Shown one piece after another: positions 39,141-47,857 of a stretch of 64,000 nt of DNA. Location: assembly GCF_015674855.1 (NCBI RefSeq), contig NZ_JADMLG010000001.1, forward strand, positions 364,193 through 428,192. The letters are read 5' to 3'. The translations under genes were made by a program, and so were the position numbers. Below the pieces are notes generated by a model, which saw nothing but the letters and a program-made list of their open reading frames with translations, was not told where the DNA came from and did not search any database. Positions within the stretch are counted from its first letter, which is position 1. Each line of letters starts with the position of its first letter. The stretch comes from Nocardia bovistercoris (GTDB lineage Bacteria > Actinomycetota > Actinomycetes > Mycobacteriales > Mycobacteriaceae).

Positions 39141-39491
39141 TCAGCTCATGCTGAAGGTGGGGGTGACGAGCAGGGTGCCCTGTGCGCCGAGGGTGGTGGA
39201 GGCGATGGCGACCTTGTCGATGAACGTGCCGCCGGTGGCGGCGCTCCACAGTCCGGCGTGGGTGTAGGTGCCCGCGGGCAGGTTGATGGTGACCTGGCTG
39301 CCGGTGATCTGTCCGCTGGCCGGGGCGGACCAGGTGGTGGCGACCCGCGCGTAGGCGGGCGATCCGCCGGATGCCTCGTTGGTGCCGGTGGTGCCGGGAT
39401 CGGCGGTGTGGACCGAGACGTAGACGGTGGTGGCGATGTTGGCGTAGGCGGTGCACAGGGCGTTCTTGGTTGAGGTGACGGCGATGGCCAT
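39141..39491 (-). CDS. Small phage tail fibre-type structural protein
   Basis: 116 residues, ATG at 39491 with GAGGAG upstream. The sequence AYANIATTVYVSVHTADPGTT followed by TYTHAGLWSAATGGTFID is characteristic of small structural proteins found in the minor-tail region of actinophages and prophages. Mostly beta-strand. A tail-tip or decoration role is inferred from position. Confidence 0.7.
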   Translation of the reverse strand: MAIAVTSTKNALCTAYANIATTVYVSVHTADPGTTGTNEASGGSPAYARVATTWSAPASGQITGSQVTINLPAGTYTHAGLWSAATGGTFIDKVAIASTTLGAQGTLLVTPTFSMS

Positions 39492-39564
39492 GGTGGCTCC
39501 TCGAGAGATGTTGTGTGGAAGGTTGTTTCGCTGTCCCCGCAGGCGCGAGGGACGTGGTGGTGTA

Positions 39565-39900
39565 CTAGGTTCTGACGACGACGCCCGCGAACCAGGCGTA
39601 GGTGGTGACCGGTGCGGTCGGGTAGGTCACTAGCATCGTGTAGCGCGAATTGGCGGGGATGTCGTTGCACGTCGCGGCTGCCACGTTCCAGGTCGCCGCG
39701 GTCGAGGTGACGGTGGCCGCCCAGGTGCCGAGCGCACCGCCGCCGGGTGTGGTCAGGACGATGGATACCGTCGTGCCTGAAGGGAATACGGCTCCGTCGG
39801 ATGGTTGGATCGTTTGTACGAAGCCCGCGCCCGTGGTCAGCTTCAACGGTTCGAGTGTCGGCTGATACCCCAGATATCCGGGATCGTTCGATGTGGTCAC
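39565..39900 (-). CDS. Small phage-type beta-sandwich protein
   Basis: 111 residues from GTG 39900 with AAAGGAA just upstream. It begins TTSNDPGYLGYQPTLEPLKL and continues with an immunoglobulin-like pattern (DGAVFPSGTTVSIVLTTP ... YTMLVTYPTAPVTTYAWFAG). Similar small beta-sandwich proteins accompany minor tail genes in actinophages. Exact role unknown. Confidence 0.65.
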   Translation of the reverse strand: MTTSNDPGYLGYQPTLEPLKLTTGAGFVQTIQPSDGAVFPSGTTVSIVLTTPGGGALGTWAATVTSTAATWNVAAATCNDIPANSRYTMLVTYPTAPVTTYAWFAGVVVRT

Positions 39901-39925
39901 AGGGTTCCTTTCATGAGTTCGGGTG

Positions 39926-41311
39926 TCAGGAGAAGGAGCAGAGCGTGCCGTCGAAATAGGTTCGGGTGCCGGACGTATCGCCGAACATTCCGTTCGAACC
40001 CGCGATGTAGTAGCCCGGCGCCCAGACGGTCCCCTCGCCCGCGAAGACGACGAAGGTGCCTGCCGAGCGGTAGACCACGGATCCTTCGGTCTCACCACCG
40101 CCGCGGACGAGTTTCCACAGTCCGCCCGGATTCGGTGCGCTCCAAAGGGATACGTTGTAGAGGTAGCCGGTTCCGCACGGCTGGTTCCATTGCGCGCTGA
40201 CGTTCATGACGTACCAGCCTGCTTTGGTGATCTGGATCTGACCGGAGGCGAGGTCGAGGACATTGACCTTGTTCGCTTGGCGGACGGTGTCGAAGATCGT
40301 GCCGTACCGATTGCTGCCCGCGCCCTGGGTCACGGCGGTGGCGCTCTGTCGATACAGCGACCAGCCGGTTCCGACCACGGGTGGTGAGGTGGTGTCGGCC
40401 GCGGCGAAGGATTCGGCATCGAATCCGTAATACATGGTCGTGCCACCCCAGCCGGTTTCGGCGTAGAAGGCGCTGAAGAACCCGACACAGCGGTTGTTCG
40501 CGCCGACCGGGGACGTGACCGCGGTGTCGGTGTAGCCGAGTCGGTTGACGCCGTTGACCAGGACCTCGTAGGCCGAGCCCGTCGCGGCGACCGTGACGGT
40601 ATCCCCCGTGCTGAGTGTCAGCCCCGTCTTCTCGGCCCAGTTCGTGATGGTCATGGTCCCACCCACCAGCGTGCCGCGCTGCAACAACACCTTCGTCGTC
40701 CCGATCTGGACAATGACGAACGTGGACAGGTCGGCGGCCGCGCGGATGAGTAGGCCGCTGCCGGTGAAGGAGCCCGCCTGGTTGGCACGGCCGAGCACCA
40801 GCGACACCGACTGCGCGTCGGTCATCAACGGCGTCTTGTACAGTGCGAAATCGCCGCCGGTACCGGTGTTGCCGCCCTTGGCGATACCCGCCTGGTTGTC
40901 GACGATGACCATGTCGGGAACCGCGGTCGCGCCGTTGTTCCATTTGACGACATCCCATTTGGTGGTGTCCCAGATTTCGAAGACATCGGTGACCGCTGCG
41001 CCGCCGACGTCGTTCTGGGTCTGACCGGTTTGCAGGTTCGCGATCGCCGACGCGTTGGACGCGGAGGTGTTCTGCGCGGCGGTCGCCGTCGTCCGCGCGT
41101 CCGAGGCGCCGACCTGCGCCGAATTCGCCGCGCTCAGAGCACGGTTCGTGACCGAGTTCAGGTTCGATCCGACCGCGTCGACGCCCGCGAAGGACCCCAT
41201 GACGCTGGACAGGATCGATTGCTGCGCCGCGGCCCAGGTGACGCTCTGCAAGCTGCGGATCGATCCTCCGGTGTACGCGCCGGAGGGGACGCTCCTATCG
41301 GGGCTCGTCAT
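39926..41311 (-). CDS. Minor tail protein (fibre-like)
   Basis: 461 residues, ATG at 41311 with GGAGG 7 nt upstream; the start overlaps the previous gene by 17 bp. An N-terminal helical, coiled-coil-like part (about 20-105, NRALSAANSAQVGASDARTT) is followed by a jelly-roll-like region that resembles carbohydrate-binding folds of tail proteins (about 110-310), and a beta-rich C-terminal domain (about 315-461). This architecture is usual for receptor-binding or baseplate proteins of actinobacterial siphophages. It may decide which cells the particle attaches to. Confidence 0.75.
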   Translation of the reverse strand: MTSPDRSVPSGAYTGGSIRSLQSVTWAAAQQSILSSVMGSFAGVDAVGSNLNSVTNRALSAANSAQVGASDARTTATAAQNTSASNASAIANLQTGQTQNDVGGAAVTDVFEIWDTTKWDVVKWNNGATAVPDMVIVDNQAGIAKGGNTGTGGDFALYKTPLMTDAQSVSLVLGRANQAGSFTGSGLLIRAAADLSTFVIVQIGTTKVLLQRGTLVGGTMTITNWAEKTGLTLSTGDTVTVAATGSAYEVLVNGVNRLGYTDTAVTSPVGANNRCVGFFSAFYAETGWGGTTMYYGFDAESFAAADTTSPPVVGTGWSLYRQSATAVTQGAGSNRYGTIFDTVRQANKVNVLDLASGQIQITKAGWYVMNVSAQWNQPCGTGYLYNVSLWSAPNPGGLWKLVRGGGETEGSVVYRSAGTFVVFAGEGTVWAPGYYIAGSNGMFGDTSGTRTYFDGTLCSFS

Positions 41312-41744
41312 CGGTCACCTCCGCCTGCGACGTTCGGGCACTGCCGACCCGCGCGTGGTCGGAGTCGAGATCGCGAGCATCGACCAGGTGCTTCAGCTCA
41401 CCGGATTCGCGCAACTGCCGCACCAGGTACGCTCGCTCGTCCGGTGTCAGCTGGGTGACATCGGGGGCCGTGGTCTCCGGTGGCCGCTGCGCGCCCATCT
41501 CGGCCCACTGTCCCGCGCCGTTGAGCCAGTGCGTGACACCGCGGGCGGGTGGGTGGAATTGTTTGGTCTGTTCGTCCGGGTAGTGACGGAATCCGAGGTC
41601 CCACAGATGTTTCGACCACTGCCGAAGCACATCGGGATGCACGAGAAGCGGTGAGTTCCGCGGCCCCGGCAAACCGACCAGCGCCCAGACGAAGGCTTCG
41701 TACGGGTCGTCAGGGTCGCAGTCCTCATGCAAAGGAATGGGCAT
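41295..41744 (-). CDS. Actinophage gp29-like tail-region protein (DUF2744 type)
   Basis: 149 residues, ATG at 41744 with GGAGAGA upstream. The start MPIPLHEDCDPDDPYEAFVW and the segment LRQWSKHLWDLGFRH match the small protein encoded after the Gp37-like gene in many mycobacteriophages (phage gene 29 family). Its function is not known; it always lies in the minor tail cluster. The C-terminal part (LTPDERAYLVRQLRE) is helical. Confidence 0.7.
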   Translation of the reverse strand: MPIPLHEDCDPDDPYEAFVWALVGLPGPRNSPLLVHPDVLRQWSKHLWDLGFRHYPDEQTKQFHPPARGVTHWLNGAGQWAEMGAQRPPETTAPDVTQLTPDERAYLVRQLRESGELKHLVDARDLDSDHARVGSARTSQAEVTDDEPR

Positions 41745-41789
41745 AGTTCTCTCCGACGAATAGAAGAATGGATGACAGGCTCGGACGGA

Positions 41790-43472
41790 TCACATCTGGA
41801 CGGCCAGCGAATGGATGTCGTCGACGATGTCGGCGACAACCCGCATCGACTTGGCGAACGGCATGTCGTGATCGCGGTCCGAGCCGACGGTGATCTGCCA
41901 GGCGGGGGCGGCCGTGCGTGACCAGGCGAGTTCGAGCTCGGTCACCTGGTCGACGTAGACCGAGCCCGCCGGCATGCCTTTGACGGTGGAACCGACACGG
42001 TCACCCAGGAAGAAGTGGCCCTGACCCTGGTCACCGATCAGGTACGGTTCGCCGTTCGCGACGGTGAACTTGTGGGTGAAGTGCCGCCGTGTCTTCCACA
42101 GCCCTTCGCCGAGGGTCAGCAGCGAGCCGAGGGTGTAGGCGCGGTCGGCGCTGTTCTCGAAATGCTCGTAGTAGTGCGACCATCCCGAATTCGCTTCGCG
42201 CTGTGGCGAACTGAACTGCATCCAGGCCAGCAGCGTATCCGAGAGCAACGCGGTGGCGATGGTGTTCACCACCGCGGTCGTGCCGTTGGCGACACCCGCG
42301 AGGATGGGACCGACATAGGGCACCTCGCCGAGCGCGCCCGCGGTGACCATGCCGATGAACTGGATCGCCGAGGAGATCGCTTCGTTCACGCCCGGCATCG
42401 AATGGCCGCCGGTGAGAATCTGGGTGGCCGAGGACGGGTTGATCACGAACTGGGAGGTCTGGATTCCGGTGTGGTCGTTCTGGCGGTACACCACCCACGG
42501 ATTGGACGGCAACGTACCCATCCATCCCGGATTCTTGTACAGCGCGGGGGCGTTCTGATCCGGGAGGACGTCCGGGCTGTAGTCGAGCAGGGTGTTGTCG
42601 AGGACCTGCACGGTGTGCTGGAGCCCGTCCCACACATCGCCGCCGGTGCTGGTGCCGGTCCAGAATCCGGACTTGTCCACGATATCGACGACCAGGCAGC
42701 CGTGGCGCAGGTCGGCGCCCGGCCACGGCGGCGGATCGCCGCGCAACCAGCGGCGGGTGATCACCGCCAGCTGCGCGGATTCCAAGGCGCCGGAGGCGGC
42801 TTCGTGGAAGTTCCGGAATCGGGAACCGAAGATCGTCCACATCGAGGTGTCGGAGTCGAACTCACCGGGTTTCACCACGACGGCCCAGTTGGACTGATCG
42901 AGCCCGCCCCACTGGCCCGCGTCGATCGGATCATCGGGCAATGGCGCCGACAGCGCGGATTCCAGTCGCAGCAAATTCAAGTGCAGCGCGGTCTTGAGCA
43001 CCCAGACGCTCGGCCCTGCGAGCATGAACTCGCGGGGGAACTGCACGGCCGCGGGCAGGAACGGATTCGACCAGCAGTAGATGTGTTTGAGTTCCTGATA
43101 GGAGTGCATGAACAGCAGTTCCACCGTGGTGACACCGCGCTCGTCGGTCTTGATGACCGCCTTCTCCAGCCTGCCGTCCCAGCGCGCACCGTCTTTGTCG
43201 ACGGTGATGTGCACGTTCTGCGTCGCGCGTCCGTTGATGTCGACCGCCCACGCGGCCAGGTAGTAGTCGTAGGGCAGCACGAGCACGCCGGTGCCGGACT
43301 GGTTGAGCACCCAGCGGAAGTCCGCGTCGATCTCGGCGCCGCAGATGCCGCGCAGATTCCAGTCGCCGTCCCACAGTCGCACCAGCGGGCGACCGTAGCG
43401 CTGCTGCTTGCGAGTCACCCTGGCCTGTCGCGCATCCGCGTAGATCGCGGGCAGATCGGCCGCGGTGGTCAC
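41790..43472 (-). CDS. Gp37-like minor tail protein
   Basis: 560 residues, with GTG 43472 overlapping the Dit stop (GTGA) and GGGGG 6 nt upstream; a GTG at 43484 is an alternative. The N-terminal part (VRLWDGDWNLRGICGAEIDA ... GVLVLPYDY) and the central Trp-rich region match the large baseplate-hub type protein that follows Dit in mycobacterial and nocardial siphophages. It forms part of the tail tip. It is of full length, with no break, which argues for maintained function. Confidence 0.78.
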   Translation of the reverse strand: MTTAADLPAIYADARQARVTRKQQRYGRPLVRLWDGDWNLRGICGAEIDADFRWVLNQSGTGVLVLPYDYYLAAWAVDINGRATQNVHITVDKDGARWDGRLEKAVIKTDERGVTTVELLFMHSYQELKHIYCWSNPFLPAAVQFPREFMLAGPSVWVLKTALHLNLLRLESALSAPLPDDPIDAGQWGGLDQSNWAVVVKPGEFDSDTSMWTIFGSRFRNFHEAASGALESAQLAVITRRWLRGDPPPWPGADLRHGCLVVDIVDKSGFWTGTSTGGDVWDGLQHTVQVLDNTLLDYSPDVLPDQNAPALYKNPGWMGTLPSNPWVVYRQNDHTGIQTSQFVINPSSATQILTGGHSMPGVNEAISSAIQFIGMVTAGALGEVPYVGPILAGVANGTTAVVNTIATALLSDTLLAWMQFSSPQREANSGWSHYYEHFENSADRAYTLGSLLTLGEGLWKTRRHFTHKFTVANGEPYLIGDQGQGHFFLGDRVGSTVKGMPAGSVYVDQVTELELAWSRTAAPAWQITVGSDRDHDMPFAKSMRVVADIVDDIHSLAVQM

Positions 43473-44353
43473 TGCAGCCCCCACGGGCGCGACCAGTTGC
43501 GTGGCTGCACCACCAGTACGGAGGCGCCGAGCGGCGCGCCGGTCACCGACACGGTGACATCGGTGGCCGCGGTGTAGGGCGGCACCGGGTACAGAAAGCT
43601 GACGCCGTTCATCAACGCCCAGATCTGCGACCGGTCCGCCGCGACGATCATCTCCTCCATGGGATCGGTGTCGATGGTCAGGTCCTGGCCGGTCGTGGTG
43701 ACCGGGAGGATGATGGTGCGGGCCGCGTCACCGGAATCAGCGCCCCACGAGTAGTCCGGCAGGGTCCACTTGCCCGGCGCGGAACACACCCATTTCAGCC
43801 ACATCGGCTGATCGGTCGGATTGGCGATACGCAAGGTGCCGCTCTGGCTGGTATTCGGGGCGGTGGTGGAGATGGTCGAGGTCCACACTCCGGTGACATC
43901 GGACTCCACCCACCACGGATTGCCCGCGGTACAGGTCATGACGACCTTGCCCCACCGCTTCAGATGCGGATCCTTGTCCGGCTTGAAATCCGGCTGCTCC
44001 GACATGCGCAGTTTCAACGATCGCGTGCCGAAGTCGGTGGTGATCGTCAATGTCGAATCCCGGTCGTAGGCCCACGCTTTGCGCCAGGCCGAATCCACCG
44101 CCTCCCACGACCGTCCCGCCGCCTCGGAGATGTTGAGCGCGAACACGACATCGCGTTTGTTGGTCCGGTATCCCCCGAACGACGAGCCGACCTGAAAGGC
44201 CGACTGATTCCAGATGGTCGTCACCGGAGCGTCGTACAGACCGCTCGGTGAGGTCGCCAATTCCACGCCCTCTCGACCACGACCCTGACCGGCGATCGTC
44301 CATATCGAACCATCCACCCCGGTCACCGTGATCATCGCGGCATTCGGTGCCAC
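43469..44353 (-). CDS. Distal tail (Dit)-like protein
   Basis: 294 residues from GTG 44353 with GAGGTG upstream. The N-terminal half has the Dit-like pattern (ITVTGVDGSIWTIAGQGRGR, GSSFGGYRTNKRDVVFALNI) and the C-terminal half is a galectin-like beta-sandwich with conserved Trp residues (NPWWVESDVTG, SAPGKWTLPDYSWG). Dit joins the tail tube to the tip complex in siphophages. The order tape measure-Dit-Gp37-like is canonical. Confidence 0.75.
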   Translation of the reverse strand: MAPNAAMITVTGVDGSIWTIAGQGRGREGVELATSPSGLYDAPVTTIWNQSAFQVGSSFGGYRTNKRDVVFALNISEAAGRSWEAVDSAWRKAWAYDRDSTLTITTDFGTRSLKLRMSEQPDFKPDKDPHLKRWGKVVMTCTAGNPWWVESDVTGVWTSTISTTAPNTSQSGTLRIANPTDQPMWLKWVCSAPGKWTLPDYSWGADSGDAARTIILPVTTTGQDLTIDTDPMEEMIVAADRSQIWALMNGVSFLYPVPPYTAATDVTVSVTGAPLGASVLVVQPRNWSRPWGLQ

Positions 44354-44385
44354 AGATTCACCTCAATCCATTCGTCGACCCACCA

Positions 44386-45615
44386 TCACGAACGGGACAA
44401 TTCCCATTGGATGGCAAGCACTTTCAACCTGCTGATGATGTCTTCGCCGCTCGACATCGAAATATTCACCGTCGCGGGCTGGCCCGGCGGCGGAGGCGGT
44501 GCGTACGCGTTCCCGGAACCACGCCGACCTCGATCGGCCTGCGATGCCAGCATCTTCTGCAAGAACTGCGGATCGGCGTTGAGCGCCTGCAGGAAGGGTC
44601 GGTTCACAGCGGTGGTACGGGCGTTCATCACGAACTCGCCGTCCGACAACCAGGCCGGGATCTTGTCACCGATGGACGATCCGGCGCCTCGTACGTCTCC
44701 GCCGTCCGCCAATTCGACACCAGAATTTCGAATGCGACCGGACTGCGCGCCGATATGATTTCCGACGTCGAGCGACGCACGTGCGTTCTCTCCAATTATC
44801 CGAGAAAGAAAACTCGCCCCAGCCACTCCGGCGCCGAACAGGTCGAGAGTCCTACCCGGACCGGTTATGAAACCGGGCTCTTTCTTCTCCGGATAGCCGC
44901 CGAATGGCGGTATATCAACGATGTCGAGACCCGGGTCGACCGGCCAGGGGCGCATGCCCGGATCGACCACATCCTCCCATGAATACGCCTTCTCCATCAG
45001 CCCCTGGGCACGATAGAAAGAATTTCGCGACATCTTGGAGTACATCGTGGCCTTATGGCCGAGTTCCCCTTGTTTCACGTAGTCTCCGAAGAAACCTTCG
45101 GCATTGTATCCCGCCGCCAGGACTTCATTCAAGCTGTAGCGCGATTTCATGTCCGATGGAATTTTGTCGGTCCATTTTCTCTTTATCCAAGCAAGGTTGT
45201 ACGCGGCAGCCTGAATCGCAAGATCTTGATCGTCCGCGAGATCGGACCACTCTCGGCCGGCAAAGACATGAGGGTACTCATCCTTTATCCGGTTGAAAGT
45301 TTCTTTCTTCATATTCGTGAGCCCGAGCGAGTTGGAATACCCGTCTTTGCCCTCGCGGAGCGGCGAGGTCTTCTCGCGCAGCCAATCCTTCAATTCCCCT
45401 TGCTTACCGTCCCAGGTGAGATTCGAGTCCGCACCTTCGTTGAGGACGATCGCCATGACCAGACGCGGATCTATCCCGGCTTCCGCACCGTGCCGGACCG
45501 AGGACTCGAGCCATCGGAACACCTTGGGATCGACATCCTCCGGCACCCCCTGGACCTTAGGATTTCGATTGAACTTGGGCGCTGGACTGCGCCACGTCGC
45601 CGAGTAATCGGTCAT
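44386..45615 (-). CDS. Short tape-measure-like protein with lysozyme/transglycosylase-like domain
   Basis: 409 residues, ATG at 45615 with AAGGGG upstream. Residues about 25-215 resemble a lytic-transglycosylase/lysozyme-like fold (SSVRHGAEAGIDPRLVMAIV ... LGLTNMKKETFNRI ... AAAYNLAWI). The C-terminal part has the ending found on many actinophage tape measures (LADGGDVRGAGSSIGDKIPA, LSDGEFVMNARTT). It occupies the tape-measure position between the chaperones and Dit, yet is far shorter than usual (typically well over 700 residues). Either the tail is very short, or this is a tail lysin and the ruler is elsewhere. Its base composition is more AT-rich than that of its neighbours. Confidence 0.7.
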   Translation of the reverse strand: MTDYSATWRSPAPKFNRNPKVQGVPEDVDPKVFRWLESSVRHGAEAGIDPRLVMAIVLNEGADSNLTWDGKQGELKDWLREKTSPLREGKDGYSNSLGLTNMKKETFNRIKDEYPHVFAGREWSDLADDQDLAIQAAAYNLAWIKRKWTDKIPSDMKSRYSLNEVLAAGYNAEGFFGDYVKQGELGHKATMYSKMSRNSFYRAQGLMEKAYSWEDVVDPGMRPWPVDPGLDIVDIPPFGGYPEKKEPGFITGPGRTLDLFGAGVAGASFLSRIIGENARASLDVGNHIGAQSGRIRNSGVELADGGDVRGAGSSIGDKIPAWLSDGEFVMNARTTAVNRPFLQALNADPQFLQKMLASQADRGRRGSGNAYAPPPPPGQPATVNISMSSGEDIISRLKVLAIQWELSRS

Positions 45616-45721
45616 AATAGCCCCTTCTGACGAAATGACAATTGTCGATCCAATGGCGGATCGGCTAGGCTTGCGAAGCAAGACCGTCAAGCACTGCCTG
45701 CGCTTTTCCCGAAGGAAGACC

Positions 45722-46225
45722 TTGAGTCGACAAATCAATCTCCGCTATCGCATACCGATGATCGTTACCGCGTTGGCCGGGATGACTGTGGCCGTCAGCG
45801 GACTGACCGCATGCCAAGAATTCGGAAATCCCGCGAACCGCTACCTGGACGATATCGACGTCGCCGGCTACACCGAGATTTCTCGGGTCAGAGAAGTCAG
45901 CGGAGCCGGACCTTGGGCTGAAGCTCTATACATCGGACAGCCGGTCAGCGATGTACGCGGCATAATTACGGCGCCGGGATTGTCGCTCGGTGATCCTCCC
46001 GCACCTGCCGCCGATCGACAAGCGCAGCCGGATGGGAGCGCGAATACCCGCTATCACTCCTCTTGGGTAGCCTATGGGGACGCACCGAACAATTGCCATG
46101 TCTCGGTAGACAAAGGAATAGACAATGCACATGACGAGTCGAAGCTGACAGAATCTCAGCTCGCCCGAATCAACGATGGTTCGGTCGATATCCTTCGGAT
46201 TCACGTGACCTGCGGCGATGGATAA
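45722..46225 (+). CDS. Lipoprotein encoded against the tail operon (moron-like)
   Basis: 167 residues from TTG 45722, with AAGGAAG just upstream. The n-region SRQINLRYR is basic, followed by a hydrophobic stretch and the lipobox SGLTAC, so the mature protein is anchored to the outer face of the membrane. The mature part is acidic with one Cys pair (NNCHVSVDK, HVTCGDG). An ATG at 45758 would lose the basic n-region. It is the only plus-strand gene inside the tail cluster, has its own divergent promoter region (45616-45721) and is relatively AT-rich. Independent cargo genes of this kind often alter phage adsorption or protect the producer; that role is inference. Confidence 0.7.
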   Translation: MSRQINLRYRIPMIVTALAGMTVAVSGLTACQEFGNPANRYLDDIDVAGYTEISRVREVSGAGPWAEALYIGQPVSDVRGIITAPGLSLGDPPAPAADRQAQPDGSANTRYHSSWVAYGDAPNNCHVSVDKGIDNAHDESKLTESQLARINDGSVDILRIHVTCGDG

Positions 46226-46348
46226 CGGTACCGATCTCCCGGCCGCGTCACGCCGAGAGCGGGGTCTTCGACGGCTGGTTCGCCTGCCGCCCCATCCACC
46301 GGTGACCGCGATCGAGTCGCCCGCGAAACGCAGTGCGGGCATCGGGGC

Positions 46349-46738
46349 TCAACTCACGTAGACGCACACCCACAACCCGGCGCCGATCGCTTGTCCTGCG
46401 CCGTTCTGATGCATGTGCACGTCGATGACATCGCCGGGCAGGAACACCGGTTGCGCGGTGATCGGCGCCGAAATCGGTACTTCCGCGACGAGATTCACGC
46501 CGGAGGTCGTCGTCACCGACCCGAAGGTTTGGATCACCGCGCCCGCGCGCACCTGGCGCACCGAGATGGTGACATTGTTGGTGGTCGCGCCGGTGACCGT
46601 GGAATACGCTGGTGGCGCGACGATTTCGATATCGGTGACGGTGTCGCCGCTGTAGAAGACCGGTGCGTAGACACCGGCCAACGCTGTGACGTCGGCGCCC
46701 GCGGCGGCCTGTGCGGGCAGTACGGCGGTGTAGATCAT
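46349..46738 (-). CDS. Small tail-cluster structural protein
   Basis: 129 residues, ATG at 46738 overlapping the chaperone stop as TGATG. Entirely beta-strand in appearance (VTDIEIVAPPAYSTVTGATT, VFLPGDVIDVHMHQNGAGQA), similar to small structural proteins of Nocardia prophages. It sits between the tail-assembly chaperones and the short tape-measure-like gene, where phages rarely have an extra gene. Function not assigned. Confidence 0.65.
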   Translation of the reverse strand: MIYTAVLPAQAAAGADVTALAGVYAPVFYSGDTVTDIEIVAPPAYSTVTGATTNNVTISVRQVRAGAVIQTFGSVTTTSGVNLVAEVPISAPITAQPVFLPGDVIDVHMHQNGAGQAIGAGLWVCVYVS

Positions 46739-47552
46739 CAGCCCTCCCAGGCGGGTGCGGTGAACTGGTCGATGAGGTTTCGCAGCGACTCGTCGCGGCG
46801 CCGGTCCCGCGCCAGATCGACGGCGCTGACCGGGCGGGGCATCGGTGTGATCGTCGGCGGGTCACCGCCCGCGGCGGCGATCACCGCGACCTGAACCCCT
46901 TGCAGGGCGTCGATGATCGACAGCAGTAGATAGCTGTCGACGGTGTAGCCCTCGGGTGTCGGACCGGCTGATTCGTCGGTCTCCTCGTAGAGGTCGAGAT
47001 CGACCTCGGCTTGTTCGGCGGCGAGGATCTGTTCCGCGAGTTCGCGGTCCATGGCCAGCGCCGACCGGTACTGGGAGCCGTGGGGCAGTCTGTCCTTGAA
47101 TGCCCAGATCGTCCGCCAGTCGCGGGTGCGCAGAGTGTCGGGCCCGAAGCAGTCCCGGACGTCGATGCCGCGCTCGAGCAAGTCGTAGTCGAGCGCGGCA
47201 CCGAAGCGTTCCCAGAACTCTACGAGCCCTGCGATCCCCCCGGCAGCTCCGAGGAGCCCTGGCCGAAGAGGTGGGCGTAGAGATCCTTCTGGAAGGCGTA
47301 CCACTCATCCAGGGGCCGTTCGGCGAACAGAGCCTCTACGGCGTCGTACTGGTCGCCGAGGACGACGGCCATCTGCTCGTCGTCGTTGTGTGTGCGCCGC
47401 AGGGCCAGAAGTTGGCCGCGGGTGACCGGCGCGATGGAGATCTCGTCGGTCAGGCGGTAGGGAGCGCGGCGGCGCGGAGCGAGTTCGGCCTGCAGCTCGT
47501 GGAAGCGGCCGCCGACTTCGCCCCCGACGGGAGCATCGGATGAGTTGGTCAT
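46738..47552 (-). CDS. Tail assembly chaperone G-T, made by -1 frameshift
   Basis: Joining the first 106 codons of the upstream chaperone to the -1 frame at the slippery site gives a 271-residue fusion (...SSELPGG-IAGLVEFWERFG...). The added 165 residues are acidic and helical (ERFGAALDYDLLERGIDVRD, then MDRELAEQILAAEQAEVDLD) like the T part of actinophage chaperones. The second frame has no good start of its own within the overlap. Retention of this mechanism shows that tail assembly is under selection. Confidence 0.8.
47220..47552 (-). CDS. Tail assembly chaperone (upstream, G-type)
   Basis: 110 residues, ATG at 47552 with GGAGA upstream. In lambda-like tails the G protein and its frameshifted G-T form coat the tape measure before tube polymerisation. 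The pattern fits: a compact protein (SIAPVTRGQLLALRRTHNDD ... FQKDLYAHLFGQG) just after the major tail protein, whose last codons contain a slippery heptamer leading into an overlapping frame. Confidence 0.82.
   Translation of the reverse strand: MTNSSDAPVGGEVGGRFHELQAELAPRRRAPYRLTDEISIAPVTRGQLLALRRTHNDDEQMAVVLGDQYDAVEALFAERPLDEWYAFQKDLYAHLFGQGSSELPGGSQGS
47235..47241 (-). other. Programmed -1 ribosomal frameshift site GGGGGGA
   Basis: On the minus strand the zero-frame codons are CCG GGG GGA TCG. The heptamer G GGG GGA allows both P- and A-site tRNAs to slip back one base onto GGG GGG, after which reading continues ATC GCA GGG (Ile-Ala-Gly), exactly the second chaperone frame. It lies 13-20 nt before the zero-frame stop, as in other actinophages. 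Confidence 0.82.
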
Positions 47553-47574
47553 GGTTGTCTCCGGATATGTTGTG

Positions 47575-47745
47575 CTACTTGGACTTCGACGCGCCTTGTG
47601 CGGCGTCTGCGACGACCGCGGCTTCGATCTTGGGCTCGTGTCCGAGCTTGTAGACGGCGTTGACGTATTCCGAGGCGTTGGACACGACGTAGTCGTTGTC
47701 GCCGTCGGTCATCGTGACGGGGTACTGGGTGGGAATGGCGGACAC
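47575..47745 (-). CDS. Small phage protein between major tail protein and chaperones
   Basis: 56 residues from GTG 47745 (SAIPTQYPVTMTDGDNDYVV...). The acidic N-terminus and Ala/Lys-rich C-terminus (VADAAQGASKSK) resemble short unnamed proteins found at this place in actinophage tails. There is no strong ribosome site, so the start is uncertain, but the natural sequence and canonical position support a real gene. Confidence 0.55.
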   Translation of the reverse strand: MSAIPTQYPVTMTDGDNDYVVSNASEYVNAVYKLGHEPKIEAAVVADAAQGASKSK

Positions 47746-47785
47746 TTGGACCCGCTTTCTGCTCCGGAAGAACGGATGGGAGATT

Positions 47786-47825
47786 GTGGGGCGTGTCATG
47801 ACCGGAGACACATGACACGCCCCAC
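47786..47825 (-). terminator. Perfect hairpin after the major tail protein gene
   Basis: A 15-bp perfect stem (GTGGGGCGTGTCATG paired with CATGACACGCCCCAC) with a 10-nt loop lies 33 bp downstream of the major tail protein stop. Together with a terminator upstream of that gene it probably sets the major tail protein at a higher transcript level than the genes that follow. Confidence 0.7.
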
Positions 47826-47857
47826 GCCCGGGTCTTGGCCCCGGGAGTTCGAGTGCC

